DNA from: DATCRE01 sp964235605
GTDB taxonomy: Bacteria > Bacteroidota > Bacteroidia > Cytophagales > Cyclobacteriaceae
Direction: 5' to 3'
DNA length: 64,000 bases
NCBI GenBank assembly: GCA_964235605.1
Contig: CAXSCR010000001.1
Coordinates: 62,001-126,000, forward strand
The notes beneath the pieces were generated by a model. The model ran no database searches. It was not told where the DNA came from and was given only the letters and a program-made list of their open reading frames with translations. Both the position numbers and the translations under genes were made by a program. Within the stretch, counting starts at the first letter, position 1; every line of letters starts with the position of its first letter. Shown piece after piece: positions 18,003-26,441 of this stretch.

Positions 18003-19057
18003 TATCTGAATTTAGCCCGATGAAAGTTTTTACCAAGTATATAAGTAAGCCTAAAAGTTGTTACCATGTATAAATCTTTGTCATTCTTATTCCCTCTAAT
18101 GTTATCTGGGTACTCACTGCCGTATCCCGCCTTAGCCAAATAAACTTTGCCATCGCGTCCGGTATAAGTGAGAAGTTCTGCCGGTTCAAATATTTCATTT
18201 GTTCTGTACGACATTGATTTTGCCAATTCATTTGAGCCAAAAACACCCAGGTCTACATAATTTCTACTTACATCATCTAGGTAATCCGTAAACGTGTATC
18301 TAAATCCAAATTCAAAGGCAAAGTCCATAACTTCATTTAGCCTTAAACGAGCGCCAATCCCAAATGGTATAGCAGGTTGAAATCTTCTGTATTTTTTAAT
18401 ACCATAATTTGCATCTGTAGCTTCTAAACTTGCAAACTGCCCTTCAGTACCTAGCGGTTGAAGTTTTACCCATTCGCCACCTTGTGGTAGTGGGTTTCCG
18501 TTAAGATCCGTCTCGGGCGCTTTACCTTGGGGGTTATGAAAAAATCCTACAACACCTAAAAAGAGGTAAGGCGTCCATTTTACACGGCTAATATAGGTTG
18601 ATTGATTCTGAAATAAATCGAGTGTGGCTATCACTGAGAGTTCCTTGATTCTATTACGAAAAGAAAGATTTCTATAAATGCGGGCAGCATTTTCTTCATC
18701 AAGGGAAGCAGATTTTGCATCAGAACCCTTTAGCGTTCCATACATAAATGAGCCAGTAATAGAGTACCGCGGGCCAAATCGATGCGTAAAGGATATGGCC
18801 AGTGCAGGTTTTGTAAATGAAATATCAGTGCTAACTCTATTTGGACGAGGGGCTATATCTCCATAATAATTTAAGGCACTAAAAGAAATACCAACAGCGT
18901 TGTATCGTTTTTCCTTTCCAAACCACGATTTCTTTCCCCGGAAATGCGATATACGCCTATTATTCTTTTTTACATTTCGCCTATTCATCTGTGCATAACC
19001 ATCAATAGTTGATGCAAGCACTATGAATGCAATTATGAGGTAACGGAGCTTTCTCAT
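18002..19057 (-). CDS. DUF6089 outer-membrane beta-barrel protein (copy 2)
   Basis: 351 residues. A signal peptide ends near DGYAQ, followed by an unusually basic linker (NRRNVKKNNRRISHFRGKK) and then a beta-barrel with YNAVGISFSALNYYGDIAP, YSITGSFMYGTLKGSD, YLFLGVVGFFHNPQG, PFGIGARLRLNEVMDFAFEF and a long loop before the last strands. It is a longer paralogue of the downstream DUF6089 gene. A TATATTTG box in the 49-nt gap to nadK suggests that a new transcript starts here, running into uppS, bamA and the ompH genes. Confidence 0.83.
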   Translation of the reverse strand: MRKLRYLIIAFIVLASTIDGYAQMNRRNVKKNNRRISHFRGKKSWFGKEKRYNAVGISFSALNYYGDIAPRPNRVSTDISFTKPALAISFTHRFGPRYSITGSFMYGTLKGSDAKSASLDEENAARIYRNLSFRNRIKELSVIATLDLFQNQSTYISRVKWTPYLFLGVVGFFHNPQGKAPETDLNGNPLPQGGEWVKLQPLGTEGQFASLEATDANYGIKKYRRFQPAIPFGIGARLRLNEVMDFAFEFGFRYTFTDYLDDVSRNYVDLGVFGSNELAKSMSYRTNEIFEPAELLTYTGRDGKVYLAKAGYGSEYPDNIRGNKNDKDLYMVTTFRLTYILGKNFHRAKFR

Positions 19058-19091
19058 TTCACTAAATAAGTATTTAAAAATCAGTGAACTA

Positions 19092-19099
19092 CAAATATA
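19092..19099 (-). promoter_or_regulatory. TAnnTTTG -7 box for the DUF6089-uppS-bamA cluster
   Basis: The minus strand reads TATATTTG about 34 nt before the DUF6089 ATG, within the short gap after nadK. Confidence 0.42.
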
Positions 19100-19106
19100 T
19101 TAAAAA

Positions 19107-19982
19107 TTAATTTCGAATATCCAATCCCCAATTTAGCTTTTGTCTTAAGGTTTTAAAATAATGATGTCCTTCTAGTTGGATCAAGTTAGTTTTAAAATCA
19201 GCTTTTACAATTTTTAATTTAACGGAACTATCAACGGTTGCCATTCGAGAATCTAATGAGACTAAAAATTTCTTGTTTCGGCCTTCAATTTGAAAAGAAA
19301 TCTCAGAGGTATCAGAAACTACAATTGGGCGTACTGTTAAGTTATGCGGACTTACCGGAGTTATTACGAAATTTCCTGAGCGGGGAAATATTAAGGGACC
19401 CCCACAACTCAAGGAGTAACCTGTTGACCCTGTAGGTGTCGAAACAATAATACCATCGGCCCAATATGAATTTAAAAACTCGCCATCTAAATAAGTATGA
19501 ATGGTAATCATAGATGAGGTATCTTTCTTTACGACTGTAAAATCATTCAGCGCAAAATTTAATTTACCAAAAATCTCCTTGTTGGTTTGCAGGCGTAAGA
19601 GCGTTCGTTTATCTAATTTGTAGGCTCCTGCTATAACTTGTGTTAATGCCTCCTGCGCCTCCTCTTTATTTATGGTTGCTAAGAATCCTAACCGTCCTGT
19701 ATTAATACCTAAAATCGGTGTTTCTGTTTTGCCTATGTGTGTGATTGATTGGAGAAGAGTCCCGTCACCCCCGATGCTTAAAAAAGCATTTAAATTTTTA
19801 AGGTTATCGCCGGGCTGATAGATTTTGAATTTAAATTTTTTGAGTGATGCAAGTTTCAGAAAACGACCAAAATCAGAAGAGACAAAAACCTCTACCTCAT
19901 GGTGTTGGAGAACTTGGAAAAATTTTTCTATGAACGGCGCTAATTGGCGTGTGAATTCCTTTCCGTGAACACCAATTTTCAT
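19107..19982 (-). CDS. nadK: NAD kinase
   Basis: Phosphorylates NAD to NADP with ATP. At 291 residues it shows the defining motifs: LSIGGDGTLLQSI with the GGDGT loop and catalytic Asp near residue 73, LGINTGRLGFLA, the NE/D-rich FALNDFTVVKKDTSS, and the second glycine loop IVSTPTGSTGYSLSCGGP, then SPHNLTVRPIVV. Cytosolic. In this phylum it normally begins the nadK - DUF6089 - uppS - bamA neighbourhood, as here. Confidence 0.97.
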   Translation of the reverse strand: MKIGVHGKEFTRQLAPFIEKFFQVLQHHEVEVFVSSDFGRFLKLASLKKFKFKIYQPGDNLKNLNAFLSIGGDGTLLQSITHIGKTETPILGINTGRLGFLATINKEEAQEALTQVIAGAYKLDKRTLLRLQTNKEIFGKLNFALNDFTVVKKDTSSMITIHTYLDGEFLNSYWADGIIVSTPTGSTGYSLSCGGPLIFPRSGNFVITPVSPHNLTVRPIVVSDTSEISFQIEGRNKKFLVSLDSRMATVDSSVKLKIVKADFKTNLIQLEGHHYFKTLRQKLNWGLDIRN

Positions 19983-20123
19983 ACTGATATTGAGTTAGGG
20001 TTTATGGTAAGTGGGAATTTTAGGTTAAAGATACAAGGATGCCTAATCTAAAAAAATGCCGGGTTAATGGTAGATAGATAATTACGATAAGAATTTATTC
20101 AAGTCTAATTGTTATCTAACTAA

Positions 20124-20789
20124 TTATATATCAAGGTAACGAAGCAGCATATCAATTCGTTCTTTGTCATCTGTTGCTGGTCTCGATTCCTGATAACGAC
20201 CTATTACTTTATAACCAAAACGTTCTAGCGTGGCCACAACTCTGGTTAAATCTATTTGATTAATCTTCAGCGTAAGTCTAATCTTGCCTGGATCAAGTGG
20301 ATCTTCTTTTACAATACTGCTTAATATCTTAGCATGATTTTCCTCCACCAATCGGCTTATCTCTGCCAATGAATAATCAATATGATTCATAGACAAAATC
20401 AATATTCCGCCAGGCAATTGAACGGCCGCCGTTTGAGCAAAAGAGGTAAGGGTATCTTGTACGGTAATAACGCCACAGTAATTTTGATTTTGATCTATCA
20501 CACCAACCATTTGTAGTTTGTTATCTGAAGCAACTTTTAAAATGTCATAAAAGTGTGTGTCAAGGTGTACGTAACAGTTCACGCCTGCTAAATCGAAATC
20601 TCTTACAAGTTTTTCTATATCATTAGTTTCAAGAATGATATCTTCGGATATGAAGCCTATAAGCTTGCCATCTTCGGTTACGGGCATGAAGTTGCATCTA
20701 AATTCCTCCATCCAAACAATTGCTTTGTGAGCCTCGTCCGATCCTTTTAAGGGAGGGATCATTTGGTTTATTAGATCTTCTGCTATCAC
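20124..20789 (-). CDS. CBS-domain pair protein with ACT-like C-terminus
   Basis: 221 residues. Two CBS motifs span about residues 5-125 (LINQMIPPLKGSDEAHKAIV with FMPVTEDGKLIGFISEDI, and then LQMVGVIDQNQNYCGVITVQ). The last 80 residues (GILILSMNHIDYSLAEISRL, then IRLTLKINQIDLTRVVATLE) look like an ACT-type regulatory fold. Such modules bind adenine nucleotides or other small ligands; the partner is unknown. The start is GTG; relatives begin with the same MIAEDLINQMIPP phrase, so this is preferred over the ATG nine codons later. It sits between nadK and a hydrolase, 20 nt from the latter. Confidence 0.83.
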   Translation of the reverse strand: MIAEDLINQMIPPLKGSDEAHKAIVWMEEFRCNFMPVTEDGKLIGFISEDIILETNDIEKLVRDFDLAGVNCYVHLDTHFYDILKVASDNKLQMVGVIDQNQNYCGVITVQDTLTSFAQTAAVQLPGGILILSMNHIDYSLAEISRLVEENHAKILSSIVKEDPLDPGKIRLTLKINQIDLTRVVATLERFGYKVIGRYQESRPATDDKERIDMLLRYLDI

Positions 20790-20809
20790 TCGTTTTTAAA
20801 TTATATACG

Positions 20810-21562
20810 TTAATCAACTAAAAAGTCGTCAACCAAGGCATTAAATTTTTCTGGATGCTCCATCATCGGAACGTGACTGCATTTATCCAGAAACTTTAAG
20901 ATTGCATTAGGTAATAAACGGTTAAACTCATGGGCAACCATGGGTGGGGTAATGGTATCATTTAAGCCCCATACCAATAATGTAGGTACTTTAATAGTTG
21001 GAATTTCATCCGCTAGGTTGTTACGCTGAGCCGATTTAGCAATGGCAACAATACGCAAGCATTTAGGTATACTATTGGTTGTTTCAAACACCTCGTCAAT
21101 TAAGTCTTTTGTTGCTACGGAAGGATCGTAAAATGTATAAGAAACACGCTCTTGAATATACTTATAGTCACCTCTTTTCGGATATGATCCGCCCATGGAA
21201 TCTTCGAAAAGGCCGGAGCTTCCGGTAAGAATAAGCTTTTTAACTTTTTCTATATTCTTTAACGCATACATTAGTGCAATATGGCCTCCCAGGCTATTTC
21301 CCATGATAATCATACCAGAAAAATCCTTGAGTGAAACAAAATTCTCCACATACTTACGTAAGCCTTCCAATCCCGCTTCGCGTATGGGCATATCGTATAT
21401 GGGAAGCATCGGTATAACAACGCGATAGTTCCTCGAGAACTGATCTACAACACCTTCCCAATTACTTAAGGCACCGAATAGGCCATGAAGTAATAGAAGC
21501 ACTTCGCCTTTTCCTTCATCAACAAATTTGAACTCTTTCTCCTCTTTTAATGTAATTGGCAT
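20810..21562 (-). CDS. Alpha/beta-fold hydrolase
   Basis: About 250 residues from the chosen ATG, which begins MPITLKEEKEFKFVDEGKGE; the frame runs 35 codons further upstream but that extension looks non-conserved. The oxyanion strand LLLLHGLFGALSNWEG, the nucleophile elbow IIMGNSLGGHIAL (GNSLGG), the acid in TLLVWGLNDTITPP and the histidine in DKCSHVPMMEHPEKF form a complete catalytic triad. Members include esterases and C-C hydrolases; the substrate cannot be told. Likely co-transcribed with the CBS protein gene downstream. Confidence 0.87.
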   Translation of the reverse strand: MPITLKEEKEFKFVDEGKGEVLLLLHGLFGALSNWEGVVDQFSRNYRVVIPMLPIYDMPIREAGLEGLRKYVENFVSLKDFSGMIIMGNSLGGHIALMYALKNIEKVKKLILTGSSGLFEDSMGGSYPKRGDYKYIQERVSYTFYDPSVATKDLIDEVFETTNSIPKCLRIVAIAKSAQRNNLADEIPTIKVPTLLVWGLNDTITPPMVAHEFNRLLPNAILKFLDKCSHVPMMEHPEKFNALVDDFLVD

Positions 21563-21689
21563 TTTCACCAGTTTTCTAAGCAATAAGTAACTAAAAAATC
21601 CATCACCAAAAAAATGTCGTGAATTATTTGTGATTTTGAAATGCGTATAGTGTGTCCATGCGGACAAACTCTACTTCTATAAGTTTATC

Positions 21690-22187
21690 TTAAAAAATAT
21701 CTTTAAACACTGGAATAATCTTGCCAATCCACTTCGTAACAAGCGGGGCAAATACTGCTACTTTTGGATATACCCAAGACTTTTCTGTCCAGCTCTCCAC
21801 TTTATTAAACTTCAATGAACTTACGATCCAGATCATGACACTAGCCATAAAGGTCATTTTAAGCAGCCCTAAAAATGCCCCTGCTGCCTGATCCACACGC
21901 CCTAGAAAATTCTTATCAATAGAAGCTTTTACTAATCTACCTAGCAAACTAACACCAATAACAATACTGATAAATACAAAGCCAAAAGCGATGTAAGGCA
22001 ATACAGTCTTATCTATATTGAATTTGGCCGCTAACAATAACATAGCTTTGCCCATGAGTTTAAATCCACCAAGAATGCCAAGAACGATAGCAGTAAAAGA
22101 AACCAACTCCATAATAAAGCCTTCTCTATAACCTGTATAGGCGCCTATCAAGATGATAATAATTAAAGTAATATCTATCCCACTCAA
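21690..22187 (-). CDS. CvpA-family membrane protein
   Basis: 165 residues, four transmembrane helices, with the family opening IDITLIIIILIGAYTGYREGF and the conserved glycine-rich loop ASIDKNFLGRVDQAAGAFLG before the last helix. CvpA proteins affect envelope stress tolerance and colicin V production in E. coli; the mechanism is unclear. The start is a TTG whose last two bases lie within the TGA stop of the yqeY-like gene (TTGA overlap), a coupling layout like ATGA. The next in-frame ATG is 27 codons in and would cut the first helix, so the TTG is preferred. Confidence 0.85.
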   Translation of the reverse strand: MSGIDITLIIIILIGAYTGYREGFIMELVSFTAIVLGILGGFKLMGKAMLLLAAKFNIDKTVLPYIAFGFVFISIVIGVSLLGRLVKASIDKNFLGRVDQAAGAFLGLLKMTFMASVMIWIVSSLKFNKVESWTEKSWVYPKVAVFAPLVTKWIGKIIPVFKDIF

Positions 22188-22630
22188 GAAGTCAACAATT
22201 TTTTTACAAGTTCTGAAATTACTTTACCATCAGCCTGGCCGGCAAGTTGTTTTGTTGCAACGCCCATTACCTTACCCATATCTTGCGGCCCCTTCGCACC
22301 AACCTGGTTAATTATAGTGTTAACAGTTGTAGCTATATCTTCTTCCGAAAGTTGTTTTGGTAGATAACGATTGATTACTTCAAGCTGTACAATTTCTTTA
22401 TCCGCTAGATCTCGACGCCCCTGTTGTAAGAATATATCCGATGATTCTTTGCGTTGTTTAGCCGCCTTCATTAATAATTTATTTTCTACATCTGATGACA
22501 CATCGCCGGTACCACTAGTCTCCGCCAGAAGAATCATGGATTTAATACTTCGTAGTGCTTCAAGCTCTTCTTTATTCTTTGCAAGCATTGCTTTTTTGAT
22601 GTCGCTATCAATTTGTAGTTTCAGGCTCAT
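22184..22630 (-). CDS. GatB/YqeY domain protein
   Basis: 148 residues, all-helical. The body LKLQIDSDIKKAMLAKNKEE and LRSIKSMILLAETS is followed by RYLPKQLSEEDI and the C-terminal GKVMGVATKQLAGQADGKVI, the module that resembles the tRNA-binding tail of GatB (amidotransferase subunit B). Stand-alone YqeY proteins are widespread and may bind tRNA; no enzyme activity is known. Overlaps the cvpA start by 4 nt and lies divergent from pdxJ (74-nt gap). Confidence 0.92.
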   Translation of the reverse strand: MSLKLQIDSDIKKAMLAKNKEELEALRSIKSMILLAETSGTGDVSSDVENKLLMKAAKQRKESSDIFLQQGRRDLADKEIVQLEVINRYLPKQLSEEDIATTVNTIINQVGAKGPQDMGKVMGVATKQLAGQADGKVISELVKKLLTS

Positions 22631-22704
22631 AAAATTTTTAGTTAATGTTAATTTCGAAGCTAATTTTAGTCAGCCAATAAAAACGGCGTATTAATTCTAA
22701 CACA

Positions 22705-23418
22705 ATGACCAGACTAAGCATCAATATTAATAAAATTGCCACACTCCGGAATGCACGCGGTGGAAATAATCCCGATGTTATAAAAACGGCTACAGATTGT
22801 GAGCGTTTTGGCGCACAGGGTATTACTGTGCATCCAAGACCTGATGAGCGTCACATCCGTTACCAAGATGTAAGTGCGCTGAAAGTTGTTGTAAAAACAG
22901 AATTCAATATTGAAGGATACCCAGATGCCCGTTTTATGCAGATCATTCGTGAAACGAAACCAGCACAAGCTACACTTGTTCCTGATGGACCCGATGCCAT
23001 CACATCAAACGCAGGATGGGATACCATAACGCATGCTAGTATGCTAAAGGAAATTGTGGACGAAATAAAAAAGCAAGGTGTTCGGGTTTCCATTTTCGTT
23101 GACCCTTCTATATTAATGGTTGAAGGCACCGCTAAAATTGGAGCCGATCGGGTTGAGTTATACACTGAACCTTATGCACATCAATATTTCAAAAACAAAC
23201 AGTTGGCAGTTGCTCCTTATATAGAAGCTAGTAAAGCTGCTCATAAACTTGGATTAGGTGTTAACGCAGGCCATGATCTGGATTTAAATAATGTGAGATT
23301 TTTAAAACAAAGCCTGCCGTTTTTAGATGAAGTATCCATTGGTCATGCGTTAATCTGTGATGCTTTGTATTTTGGATTGGAGAATACCATTCAACTATAT
23401 TTGAAAGAGCTCCGGTAA
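22705..23418 (+). CDS. pdxJ: Pyridoxine 5'-phosphate synthase
   Basis: Condenses 1-deoxyxylulose 5-phosphate with 3-amino-2-oxopropyl phosphate in PLP synthesis. The 237-residue TIM barrel shows LSININKIATLRNARGGNNP at its N-terminus, QGITVHPRPDERHIRYQDV, EGYPDARFM, ATLVPDGPDAITSNAGWD, VSIFVDPS, and the C-terminal GLGVNAGHDLDLNNV and DEVSIGHALICDAL. Divergent from yqeY and followed by the remains of a DUF817 gene. Confidence 0.96.
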   Translation: MTRLSININKIATLRNARGGNNPDVIKTATDCERFGAQGITVHPRPDERHIRYQDVSALKVVVKTEFNIEGYPDARFMQIIRETKPAQATLVPDGPDAITSNAGWDTITHASMLKEIVDEIKKQGVRVSIFVDPSILMVEGTAKIGADRVELYTEPYAHQYFKNKQLAVAPYIEASKAAHKLGLGVNAGHDLDLNNVRFLKQSLPFLDEVSIGHALICDALYFGLENTIQLYLKELR

Positions 23419-23460
23419 ACACCGAATGTTCCCCGTTTACTTCTTAAACTCAGAACTCCT

Positions 23461-23831
23461 GACCTAATTCTGCGCCATACAAATTTTCCATCGTCAACCA
23501 TTAATTTTGTAACTGGTGCGCTGATCTGTGTTAACTTCTTTTCACATCATATATATTCGATATCAGGTATTTCATTCTTATAGGCTTATAGTTATTTACT
23601 GGAAAACGAAAGTCATCTTTACAATTGCGCAGCAGACTTTTTATATGCCGATTAAAATATCCTTTCTATTAACGGGTTTTTTTTATCTGGATAGCAGAAA
23701 ATGCAGCAACATTTCTAGGCGCCTGGCAATATCCTAATCAGGCACATAACTTAGTGCATCCTGGAAAGGTGACTTCTTGGTTATTGTTATTTATTGTAAG
23801 TTTTCTAATTGTAACCCAGCTTAACGCATAA
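23461..23831 (+). pseudogene. Decayed DUF817-family membrane protein gene (C-terminal half)
   Basis: No intact ORF spans this 510-nt gap, but three pieces in successive frames reconstruct the C-terminal half of a DUF817 protein. Frame 1 (23461 to about 23555) reads GALICVNFFSHHI; the next frame (about 23556-23683) reads IRYQVF then KTKVIFTIAQQTFYMPIKIS; the third (23685-23831) reads IWIAENAATFLGAWQYPNQ then HPGKVTSWLLLFIVSFLIVT, ending at TAA. The second break falls in a run of eight T (23677-23684), one T too many. The N-terminal half is missing. The family is a multi-helix membrane protein of unknown function. Confidence 0.78.
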
Positions 23832-23903
23832 AGGCCAGAAAAATAAAAACAGGCGTGTTCTGATAACATTTTTTCAATACGTAGATATTTGAGGTGCCTT
23901 CGC

Positions 23904-23911
23904 TATCTTTG
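23904..23911 (+). promoter_or_regulatory. TAnnTTTG -7 box for the TPM gene cluster
   Basis: TATCTTTG lies 18 nt upstream of the ATG at 23930, matching the -7 consensus exactly. It starts a probable transcript of three TPM-domain genes. Confidence 0.42.
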
Positions 23912-23929
23912 ACAGTAATACCTTTTACT

Positions 23930-24589
23930 ATGAATTTAAAACAACGATTTACAGAAAGCGATTTACAGCGTATAAAAACTGCTGTGAAGGAAGCCGAACG
24001 CAAAATTTCCGGCGAGATTGTACCTGTTATTGTAGAAAAGAGCGGGTATTATAGCATTGCAAATTATAAAGGCGGAATCATTGGTGCTTCCTTTGCCTTT
24101 ATACTCATGATTCTATTAGATAGATATGTAATTCATGATGCAAGCATAACATTGTACTACGACCCCGTGTTTATTTTCTTTGTCGTAATTCTGGGGGGAA
24201 TTCTTGGCGCTGTGATTCCGAATTTTGTACAGCCTGTTATGCGCATGTTGGTAAGCCAACGTCACCTTGATCATTCGACTCGCCAACGCGCTGAAAATGC
24301 TTTTCTCGAGGAAGAAGTTTTTAACACGCGCCATCGTACAGGCATTATGATTTTTATATCCTTCTTTGAGCGTGAGGTAATCGTGATGGCTGATCGCGGA
24401 ATAAGCAAAGTAGTTGATCAGAAGCAATGGGATAAAATTGTAAGCGACTTGGTAAGTAATATCAGAATGGGAAAAATTATTGAAGGATTAGAGGGTGCTA
24501 TTAAACGAAGTGGAGAAATTCTATATGAAAAGGGCTTTCGTATCTCCGACGACGATGTTAATGAATTAAGAGACGATTTAAGAATTTGA
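23930..24589 (+). CDS. TPM-domain membrane protein (1 of 3)
   Basis: About 219 residues from the chosen ATG; the frame also offers a GTG 12 codons upstream, which would overlap the promoter-like box. A TPM-type start (ESDLQRIKTAVKEAERKISG) is split by two transmembrane helices at about residues 48-68 and 80-105 (GGIIGASFAFILMILLD and FIFFVVILGGILGAVIP), then continues with GIMIFISFFEREVIVMADRG and KRSGEILYEKGF. Unlike its two neighbours it has no signal peptide and no glycine-rich tail, so it probably stays in the inner membrane. First of three TPM genes in a row; no lemA, the usual partner, is present. Confidence 0.82.
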   Translation: MNLKQRFTESDLQRIKTAVKEAERKISGEIVPVIVEKSGYYSIANYKGGIIGASFAFILMILLDRYVIHDASITLYYDPVFIFFVVILGGILGAVIPNFVQPVMRMLVSQRHLDHSTRQRAENAFLEEEVFNTRHRTGIMIFISFFEREVIVMADRGISKVVDQKQWDKIVSDLVSNIRMGKIIEGLEGAIKRSGEILYEKGFRISDDDVNELRDDLRI

Positions 24590-24616
24590 TTAATTCATGT
24601 GCAGATTAACGTGTCA

Positions 24617-25444
24617 ATGGTGTCAATGAGATTCACCCAACTTTTAATTTTTCGTAGAACATTCGACTATAGTACGTTCATGTGCTGCGTCAATCTTTTG
24701 TTTTGCATACTTATACTTCCGATAATTACCAATGCTCAGCTTGCGGTTCCCCCTCATGGCGGTGTGTGGGTGCATGATGAGGCCAATGTCCTTTCTGCTG
24801 GTACGAAAGCAGAATTAGAAATGGTGTTACAAGCAGAACGAGATTCAACTTCAAATCAAATTGCTGTTTTAATTATTCCTTCGCTTGAAGGAGAGATCCT
24901 TGAAGAATATGCTATAAAAGTAGCACACCAAGAATGGAAACTTGGCATGAAAGAAAAAGACAATGGTGTACTTCTACTTATTGTCATTAATGACAGAAAA
25001 ATACGCATTGAATCAGGCTATGGACTAGAAGGCGTTCTTACAGATGCGCTTTCGAGTAGAATCAATAGAAATGAAATTGGCCCTTATTTCCGAAAAGGAG
25101 ATTATGATAATGGCGTTAAAGCGGGAGTCACTGCAATTATACAAGCAATTAAAGGAGAATATAAAAACGATGACCCTCCTCAAATGCAGGGGAGAAAATC
25201 AAAGCGATCTCCGTTAGCCACAATTATCATTGTCATTATCATAATCATCATTGCTGCAAGAAAAAAAGGCGGCGGCGGTAAAGGCGGTGGATACTGGTCA
25301 TCAGGCGGCGGATTTATTGGTGGATTTGGTGGTAGTAGCAGTGGCGGTTCATGGGGTTCAGGTGGTGGTGGAAGTTTCGGCGGTGGTGGCGGGTTCGGTG
25401 GTGGTGGCGGGTTCGGTGGTGGTGGATCCAGTGACTCATGGTAA
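24617..25444 (+). CDS. TPM-domain protein with Gly-rich tail (2 of 3)
   Basis: About 275 residues. Start is uncertain: GTG 24599, ATG 24617 or 24626, or ATG 24680, which gives a tidy signal peptide MCCVNLLFCILILPIITNAQ. The mature protein begins with a TPM domain (VWVHDEANVLS, then TSNQIAVLIIPSLEGE, KDNGVLLLIVINDRKIRIES, GLEGVLTDALSSRI), followed by a single helix (ATIIIVIIIIIIAA) and a low-complexity tail of about 60 residues made of GGGGGFGGGG units ending in SSDSW. This is the YgcG-type layout. TPM domains elsewhere act in photosystem II repair as phosphatases; the role here is unknown. Paralogue of the next gene. Confidence 0.85.
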   Translation: MVSMRFTQLLIFRRTFDYSTFMCCVNLLFCILILPIITNAQLAVPPHGGVWVHDEANVLSAGTKAELEMVLQAERDSTSNQIAVLIIPSLEGEILEEYAIKVAHQEWKLGMKEKDNGVLLLIVINDRKIRIESGYGLEGVLTDALSSRINRNEIGPYFRKGDYDNGVKAGVTAIIQAIKGEYKNDDPPQMQGRKSKRSPLATIIIVIIIIIIAARKKGGGGKGGGYWSSGGGFIGGFGGSSSGGSWGSGGGGSFGGGGGFGGGGGFGGGGSSDSW

Positions 25445-25463
25445 AGCATTAAGATAAGTGTAA

Positions 25464-26375
25464 ATGAAAAACCTTTTAACTTTTTTAATTTTAATAATTA
25501 CTCTTTCGGCGCTTTCACAAAAGCCCTTGCCAGAACTATGGGGATTGCACGTACATGATGATGCGCATGTTCTTTCTCAACAAACTGTTGACAATTTGGA
25601 ATCTCAATTAAAATCCTACGAAGATTCTACCTCTAATCAAATTGCTATTTTAGTTATCTCTTCGTTAGATGGGGAAGTTCTTGAGGATTACGCTTTACGT
25701 GTAGCGGAGAAATGGAGGCTTGGCCAAAAAGAAAAGGACAACGGCGCTTTACTACTTATCGCCATTGACGATCACAAGATGCGCATTGAAGCAGGACAAG
25801 GTTTAGAAGGTGTTTTGACCGACGCCGTAAGTAGCCGCATTATACGAAATGAAATGGCACCAAATTTCCGCAAAAACGACTACGATGCTGGCGTAACCAT
25901 TGGTATAAATAAAATGATAAGTGCTATTGGTGGTGAGTACAAAGCTGATGAAACACTAGATGTCGGAGCGGCAGAGTTAAGCTTAAAACAACGAATACTT
26001 ATTGGCATTTTTATCTTCGGCGTGCTGAGTATCTTCACATTTATAGGGCTATTTGTCCCCGGTTTCGGCGGTTGGTTTATGTATGCGTTTCTAACACCAT
26101 TTTACGCCATTTTCCCAATTATAATTTTTGGACTGGTTGGTGGCCTTATATCGCTAGGCATTTATGCAATTGGGTTCCCGGTGTTAAGAACACTAATAAA
26201 CAGATCACCATGGGGCAAAGAGTTTAGTAAAAAAATGGCAAGCACAAATAAAAATACCACTGGTGGTCAAGGATGGACTTCAGGTGGAGGTTGGACTGGT
26301 GGGGGTGGTAGTGGGGGAGGATTCTCTGGAGGTGGTGGAAGTTTTGGAGGTGGTGGAAGTAGTGGATCATGGTAA
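25464..26375 (+). CDS. TPM-domain protein with Gly-rich tail (3 of 3)
   Basis: 303 residues: signal peptide MKNLLTFLILIITLSALSQ, TPM domain (VHDDAHVLSQQTVDNLESQL, TSNQIAILVISSLDGEVLED, GLEGVLTDAVSSRI), then two or three transmembrane helices (RILIGIFIFGVLSIFTFIGL, FYAIFPIIIFGLVGGLIS) and a glycine/serine tail ending in GGGSSGSW. It is about as similar to the previous gene as expected of an old tandem duplicate, but carries an extra membrane segment. Gap to the preceding gene is 19 nt, so they share a transcript. Confidence 0.87.
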   Translation: MKNLLTFLILIITLSALSQKPLPELWGLHVHDDAHVLSQQTVDNLESQLKSYEDSTSNQIAILVISSLDGEVLEDYALRVAEKWRLGQKEKDNGALLLIAIDDHKMRIEAGQGLEGVLTDAVSSRIIRNEMAPNFRKNDYDAGVTIGINKMISAIGGEYKADETLDVGAAELSLKQRILIGIFIFGVLSIFTFIGLFVPGFGGWFMYAFLTPFYAIFPIIIFGLVGGLISLGIYAIGFPVLRTLINRSPWGKEFSKKMASTNKNTTGGQGWTSGGGWTGGGGSGGGFSGGGGSFGGGGSSGSW

Positions 26376-26441
26376 TATTATGCCCCAATCACAATCCTAC
26401 CTATACTAATTTTTAAGTAATTTCGTTTTTCAAAGAATTTC

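Noticed and set aside
25255..25441. Simple-sequence or repeat element in GGC/GGT runs
   Set aside because: The run is in frame and encodes the glycine-rich tail typical of secreted TPM proteins.
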